From: Lachnospiraceae bacterium
GTDB lineage: Bacteria; Bacillota; Clostridia; Lachnospirales; Lachnospiraceae
Length of the DNA: 16,653 nt
NCBI GenBank assembly: GCA_900770785.1
Contig: CAAGLJ010000172.1
Coordinates: 1 to 16,653 of the forward strand
Direction of reading: 5' to 3'
In this document: piece after piece, positions 13,203 through 16,653 of the stretch
Layout of the letters: the number at the start of each line of letters is the position of its first letter
Position numbering within the stretch: the first letter of the stretch is position 1
The notes under the pieces: model-generated
Told to the model about the DNA's origin: nothing
Database searches by the model: none
What the model saw: only the letters and a program-made list of their open reading frames with translations
Translations under genes and position numbers: made by a program

Positions 13203-13242
13203 ATAAAATAGAACCGGCAGAAAGGGGTATCCTTTCTGCCGG
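13203..13242 (-). terminator. Terminator of the penicillin-binding protein gene
   Basis: CCGGCAGAAAGG (13214-13225) and CCTTTCTGCCGG (13231-13242) form a perfect 12-bp stem with a 5-nt loop. On the minus strand it is followed by TTCTATTTTATC. It lies 8 bases after the stop codon of the convergent gene. Confidence 0.85.
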
Positions 13243-13250
13243 AATAATGT

Positions 13251-16001
13251 TTACTGGGCAGGCTGTGCTTCCTGCTGGGCGGGCTGTTCAGTAGGCTGAG
13301 GGGCAGCAGGTGCCGGATTTCTAGCCTGGATTTCAGCCCATTGTGCAGCAATAATCGCCTGGGCATTAGGGTCAGCCATGAAGGCCTCATTATGAGGACA
13401 ATAGGTTACCGAGGAGGTTGGTGTCTGGGCATTAGGATCAGTGCCTTCTCCGGTATGGCTGCCTACAACGGTGGTTCCGTCAGCAGTGGTTGTCGTGGCT
13501 GATGAGCTGCCAAGAGTAGCAGAACCTCTTTGCAGAGCGGAACTCTCAGGCGGAGTCAGCTCAAATACGCCCTCTATTTTGAAAGGACAGGTAGCACAGG
13601 CAGCCTGATGGGTGTAATTACACAGACTTCCCTGATAATGCACATTACAGGATTCTGTAGGGACGGTTCCCACTGCAAAATATTCCGTATACAGAGTGTG
13701 GTCGCATAAACCTGCAATGGGCAGTTTACCGGAACGTGAGCATACGGTGGCCTGAACGATGCCTGCCGGTATTTCAAAGGACTTGGAGGGCAGGTTCTCG
13801 TGTATTTTCTGCATGACCTTCTTCCACATAGTCTTGGAAAGATTAAGCTGTGCTTTGTCCACGCTCAGCTTGGAATTATTTTTATCATATCCGGTCCAGG
13901 TGGTTGCCGTATAATAGGGAGTATAACCGGCGAACCATACGTCCAGATCGTCGGTGGTAGTACCGGTCTTGCCGGCAATAGACATACCACCAAAGTTGAC
14001 TGCACCGCCTGTTCCTCTGGTCACTGTATCCTGCATTGCACTGGTTAAAAGGAAGGCAGTACTTTCTTTTAAAACCTGGCGCGTCTCACTCTGGGTATTA
14101 TCCAGAATGACATTTCCGTTATTATCAACTACCTTGGTATAAAGCTTGGGTTCAATATAAACGCCGCCATTAGCGATAGCAGCATAGGCTGCATTCAATT
14201 CCAGATTGGAAACACCGGTGGTCAGACCGCCAAGGGCAAGGGACTGCTGAATGTCAGAGAAAACCTGACCGTTAATCTCTTTTGCTGTTTCCAGAGTGGT
14301 AAAGCCAAACTTTAACAGGTATTCATAACCCAACTGGGGGGTGATTTGCGTAATGGTTTTTACAGCGACAATATTTAAGGAATCGTAGATTCCCATTCGG
14401 ATATTTACCAGCCCACGATAAGGAGTAGAGCTGTTGGCATACCAGTTTCTTACCGGTGTACCATTGTAGTAATTAAAGGGAGCATCGTTTACTACGGTAG
14501 CCAGGGTGAATTCACCGGTATCCAGTGCAGGGCCGAAGGAGGCAAGCACTTTGAAGGTGGAACCAGGGGGACGGGTAGTGTTTATGGCCCGGTTTAAGGT
14601 TCTGCTGCCTTCCTTTGCTCCCCGGCCTCCAACCATGGCCACTACATACCCGGTTCTTTGGTCTGCTACAGTAATGCTCACCTGAGGCTGGGGAGTAAGG
14701 GTAACCGTTTCCCCCAGAATCTCATCTCCAGGCTCCAGTATAGCAGCGTGATACTCCTCAATGGCAGCATAGGCATCCTCCTGGGTAGAGTAAAGGAGAT
14801 TAAAGTTCTTCTGTCCGTTTTCCCGGAAATACTTACGATACATTTCGGAGCTGTGATGTTCCACCTCACCATTGGCCCTGGTAATGCTTAAGGCATAATC
14901 CAGCTGCCACTTACTGCTGGCAGGGTAGTTTTCTTCGTCGGAGTAAATTTCGTCACAGATGGCCTGAATATCAGGAACCTGGGTGGAAAAAATACTGAGG
15001 CCACCGGTATAAAGCAGGGTATAGGCCTGATTGTCATTGTAACCTGCAGCAATTAAATCTTCATATACCTGTTCCGTTACCGCATCATCAAAATAAGAGG
15101 TAATGGTGGTATCTCCCACCACCTCGTTATTTACCTTAATACGGGAATAAGGGTCATCTGCCATAGCCTCGTCATACTCTTCCTGGGTAATATACCCCTG
15201 ATTCAGCATATTGTTTAACACTTTATTTCTTCTTTTAGCATTTTCCTCCGGATGGACAATGGGGTTATACCGGGAAGGATTTTGTGTAATTCCGGCAATA
15301 ACGGCACATTCGGACAGATTAAGTTCATATACCTGCTTGTTAAAATAACGAAGAGATGCGGCCTGGACACCCAGGGTATTCTGTCCCAGGTTGATGGTAT
15401 TCATATAGTTTACCAGAATGGTATTCTTATCCATTACCTTTTCCAGCTCAATAGCCAGGTACTGCTCCTGGATTTTACGTTTTAATTTTTCGGCAAAACT
15501 GTCCTCCGTTACCCAGTCGGTGAAAACCAGATTTTTTAACAGCTGCTGTGTAATGGTACTGGCACCCTCGGAGAAATTCCTGTTTTTAACACCAACCACG
15601 AAGGCACGCATGATACCTTTAATATCAATTCCATTATGTTCATAAAAGCGTTCATCTTCGATGGCAACAAAAGCGTGAGCAAGATTCTTGGGTATCTTGT
15701 CCATGGTTACCGGAATCCGGTTGGAATCGGACGCCACCAGCTTGGCGGTCTGATTGCCTTCGCTGTCATAAATAAAAGTGGAAAAGCGGGTAGGTGCAAC
15801 GGTCATCTGAGAAATATCCGGTGAGGAGTCGATAATTCCTTTTGCTACGCCGAGTACGCCAAAGGCCCCAACGATTCCCACAGAAAGAAAGACGACCAGA
15901 AAGACCTTGAAAAAGATTAAAGCGGCCTTTCGTCCCCACTTGGAAGATTTAGCATTCAGTGCCTGTTGTTTCTCAGAGACACCTTTCTTGCTATAATTCA
16001 T
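13251..16001 (-). CDS. Class A penicillin-binding protein (PBP1A family)
   Basis: A bifunctional peptidoglycan synthase anchored in the membrane with its catalytic domains outside. 916 residues from the ATG at 16001, preceded by AAGGAGG 8 nt away; an in-frame ATG at 16028 lies upstream of that site and is rejected. A short basic cytoplasmic segment precedes one membrane helix (about 26-50). The glycosyltransferase (GT51) domain has EDERFYEHNGID with catalytic E115 and EGASTITQQLLKNL (145-158). The transpeptidase domain has S481-TF-K484, the SLN motif (541-543) and KTG (678-680). The tail is unusual: six cysteines between 754 and 805 plus C868, and a low-complexity Thr/Ser then Pro/Gln/Ala-rich end. 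All catalytic motifs are intact. Confidence 0.95.
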   Translation of the reverse strand: MNYSKKGVSEKQQALNAKSSKWGRKAALIFFKVFLVVFLSVGIVGAFGVLGVAKGIIDSSPDISQMTVAPTRFSTFIYDSEGNQTAKLVASDSNRIPVTMDKIPKNLAHAFVAIEDERFYEHNGIDIKGIMRAFVVGVKNRNFSEGASTITQQLLKNLVFTDWVTEDSFAEKLKRKIQEQYLAIELEKVMDKNTILVNYMNTINLGQNTLGVQAASLRYFNKQVYELNLSECAVIAGITQNPSRYNPIVHPEENAKRRNKVLNNMLNQGYITQEEYDEAMADDPYSRIKVNNEVVGDTTITSYFDDAVTEQVYEDLIAAGYNDNQAYTLLYTGGLSIFSTQVPDIQAICDEIYSDEENYPASSKWQLDYALSITRANGEVEHHSSEMYRKYFRENGQKNFNLLYSTQEDAYAAIEEYHAAILEPGDEILGETVTLTPQPQVSITVADQRTGYVVAMVGGRGAKEGSRTLNRAINTTRPPGSTFKVLASFGPALDTGEFTLATVVNDAPFNYYNGTPVRNWYANSSTPYRGLVNIRMGIYDSLNIVAVKTITQITPQLGYEYLLKFGFTTLETAKEINGQVFSDIQQSLALGGLTTGVSNLELNAAYAAIANGGVYIEPKLYTKVVDNNGNVILDNTQSETRQVLKESTAFLLTSAMQDTVTRGTGGAVNFGGMSIAGKTGTTTDDLDVWFAGYTPYYTATTWTGYDKNNSKLSVDKAQLNLSKTMWKKVMQKIHENLPSKSFEIPAGIVQATVCSRSGKLPIAGLCDHTLYTEYFAVGTVPTESCNVHYQGSLCNYTHQAACATCPFKIEGVFELTPPESSALQRGSATLGSSSATTTTADGTTVVGSHTGEGTDPNAQTPTSSVTYCPHNEAFMADPNAQAIIAAQWAEIQARNPAPAAPQPTEQPAQQEAQPAQ

Positions 16002-16081
16002 GTATTTTGCCTCCTTAAATTCAGTCAAAGCTCTGTTTTTGCTGTAAATTTCAGTAACTCCATTTGGACATTACTAAGAGG

Positions 16082-16110
16082 ATTATAGCAAAAAAATACA
16101 GGTAAATAAA
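16082..16110 (-). promoter_or_regulatory. Candidate promoter of the PBP gene
   Basis: On the minus strand a perfect -10 TATAAT lies at 16087-16082. At 17-nt spacing the -35 region is TTTATT (16110-16105), a weak match. The leader would be about 75 nt. Confidence 0.5.
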
Positions 16111-16146
16111 GGATTTTCGTAATTATTAAGAATTGTACACAAATTC

Positions 16147-16176
16147 TTTCCTTTTTATGCCAGGGTGTGATAAGAT
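16147..16176 (+). promoter_or_regulatory. Candidate promoter of yigZ
   Basis: TAAGAT (16171-16176) is preceded by TGA, an extended -10. The -35 region is TTTCCT (16147-16152), a weak match with an 18-nt spacer. It would give a long leader of about 200 nt before the ATG at 16386, including a tandem duplication and hairpins. Confidence 0.4.
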
Positions 16177-16221
16177 ATTCGTAATCAGTCAGAGGTTTCC
16201 CCTTTGTTCTGGTTTTATTCT

Positions 16222-16253
16222 TTTTTATCAGGTATAGTTTTTATCAGGTATAG
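16222..16253 (+). repeat. Perfect tandem duplication of a 16-bp unit
   Basis: TTTTTATCAGGTATAG occurs at 16222-16237 and again at 16238-16253 with no gap. It lies in the probable yigZ leader, between the promoter and a hairpin. It could be a slippage duplication or a repeated binding site. Confidence 0.8.
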
Positions 16254-16264
16254 AGAAGGAAGAG

Positions 16265-16295
16265 ACAGCGGCCTTTTGTGGGGCTGTAGTTTTTT
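16265..16295 (+). terminator. Possible attenuator in the yigZ leader
   Basis: ACAGC (16265-16269) and GCTGT (16283-16287) pair, with an inner CC/GG pair possible, and are followed by AG and TTTTTT (16290-16295). The stem is imperfect. A second small hairpin, ACCTG/CAGGT (16336-16349), lies further on. No known riboswitch class is recognised. Confidence 0.35.
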
Positions 16296-16385
16296 GTTAC
16301 CAGTCATCGAAGGTAGAGGGAAGAAAGGTTCTGTAACCTGAATACAGGTGCCGTGGGAGCATTGAAAATTGAAATGAGAGGAAAA

Positions 16386-16653
16386 ATGGCAGAGGAAACA
16401 AAAAAAATGGCTTCTTACCGGATCGTGGCAGAGGGAGGTGTAGGGGAATTTGTGGAAAAAAAGTCCCGTTTTATCGCCACCGTAAGTCCCGTAACCTCCC
16501 AGGAAGAGGCTCAGATTTTTATTGAGGGAATAAAGAAAAAATATTGGGATGCCAGACATAACTGCAGTGCATTTGTCGTAGGAAGCAGGGGAGAAATTAC
16601 CCGCTGCAGTGACGATGGGGAGCCCCCGGGAACGGCGGGACGGCCAATGCTGG
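16386..16653 (+). CDS. yigZ: YigZ/IMPACT family protein (N-terminal part, cut by window edge)
   Basis: 89 codons are visible before the window ends, and the full protein is usually about 210 residues. The UPF0029/IMPACT N-terminal signature is clear: VEKKSRFIATVSPVTSQEEA, then KKYWDARHNCSAFVVG, then RCSDDGEPPGTAGRPML. The family has a ribosomal protein S5 domain 2-like fold and is related to eukaryotic IMPACT. Its exact bacterial role is unclear, although a role linked to translation has been suggested. GAGAGG lies just before the ATG (4-nt spacing); an alternative ATG at 16407 is possible. It is divergent from the PBP gene. Confidence 0.93.
   Translation, partial: MAEETKKMASYRIVAEGGVGEFVEKKSRFIATVSPVTSQEEAQIFIEGIKKKYWDARHNCSAFVVGSRGEITRCSDDGEPPGTAGRPML

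Noticed and set aside
16255..16385. Possible riboswitch in the yigZ leader
   Set aside because: I looked for lysine, ZTP, THF and preQ1 signatures and found no matching order of conserved bases; only hairpins are reported.
16215..16559. 114-codon minus-strand frame at the right end
   Set aside because: It is antisense to the clear YigZ coding start and the leader repeats; no domain is seen.
1..16653. CRISPR array, insertion sequence, prophage or rRNA
   Set aside because: No regularly spaced repeats, transposase or integrase motifs, phage structural genes or rRNA segments were seen on either strand.

Overview
The window looks like a chromosomal segment of a Gram-positive, spore-forming-lineage Clostridia, most likely Lachnospiraceae. 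This rests on strong GGAGG ribosome binding sites, a VPKTGD sortase-type anchor, a T-box leader, HrcA/CIRCE control, a SigH-family sigma factor, and the gene order ispF ... cysE-cysS-mrnC-rlmB-sigH, which parallels the Bacillus/Clostridium order. No phage, insertion sequence, CRISPR array or rRNA was seen.

Layout: 1-132 is the tail of a cell-wall-anchored surface protein with its terminator. 348-3093 is the disaggregase gene clpB, under a consensus sigma-A promoter overlapped by a near-perfect CIRCE operator. 3252-4958 encodes an AAA-like ATPase fused to a PD-(D/E)XK nuclease domain, of unknown biological role. Its likely promoter lies inside the hairpin that terminates clpB. 5208-5630 holds two very small minus-strand genes, one of them DUF4250. 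5872-7659 carries ispF and an Eis-like GNAT acetyltransferase.

7664-12272 is the core housekeeping block. A consensus promoter leads into a leader with a 12-bp inverted repeat and then a cysteine T-box (specifier UGC, T-box UGGA), followed by cysE and cysS, mrnC (23S rRNA maturation), rlmB (23S rRNA methylation) and sigH. Cysteine starvation should therefore raise both cysteine synthesis and Cys-tRNA charging. A free-standing tRNA-Thr(GGU) with its own promoter and two tandem terminators follows.

12680-13117 encodes a small coiled-coil/zinc-ribbon protein. Convergent to it is a class A penicillin-binding protein (13251-16001, minus). Divergent from that, 16386-16653 is the start of a YigZ/IMPACT family gene cut off by the window edge.

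Most of the window is ordinary core genome. The parts most worth a second look are regulatory: the promoter nested in a terminator hairpin before the ATPase-nuclease gene, the three-way inverted repeat ahead of the cysteine T-box, the tRNA leader complementary to its own anticodon arm, and the tandem duplication in the yigZ leader. The ATPase-nuclease itself and the cysteine-rich tail of IspF are also of interest. Nothing here amounts to a clearly new multi-gene system.
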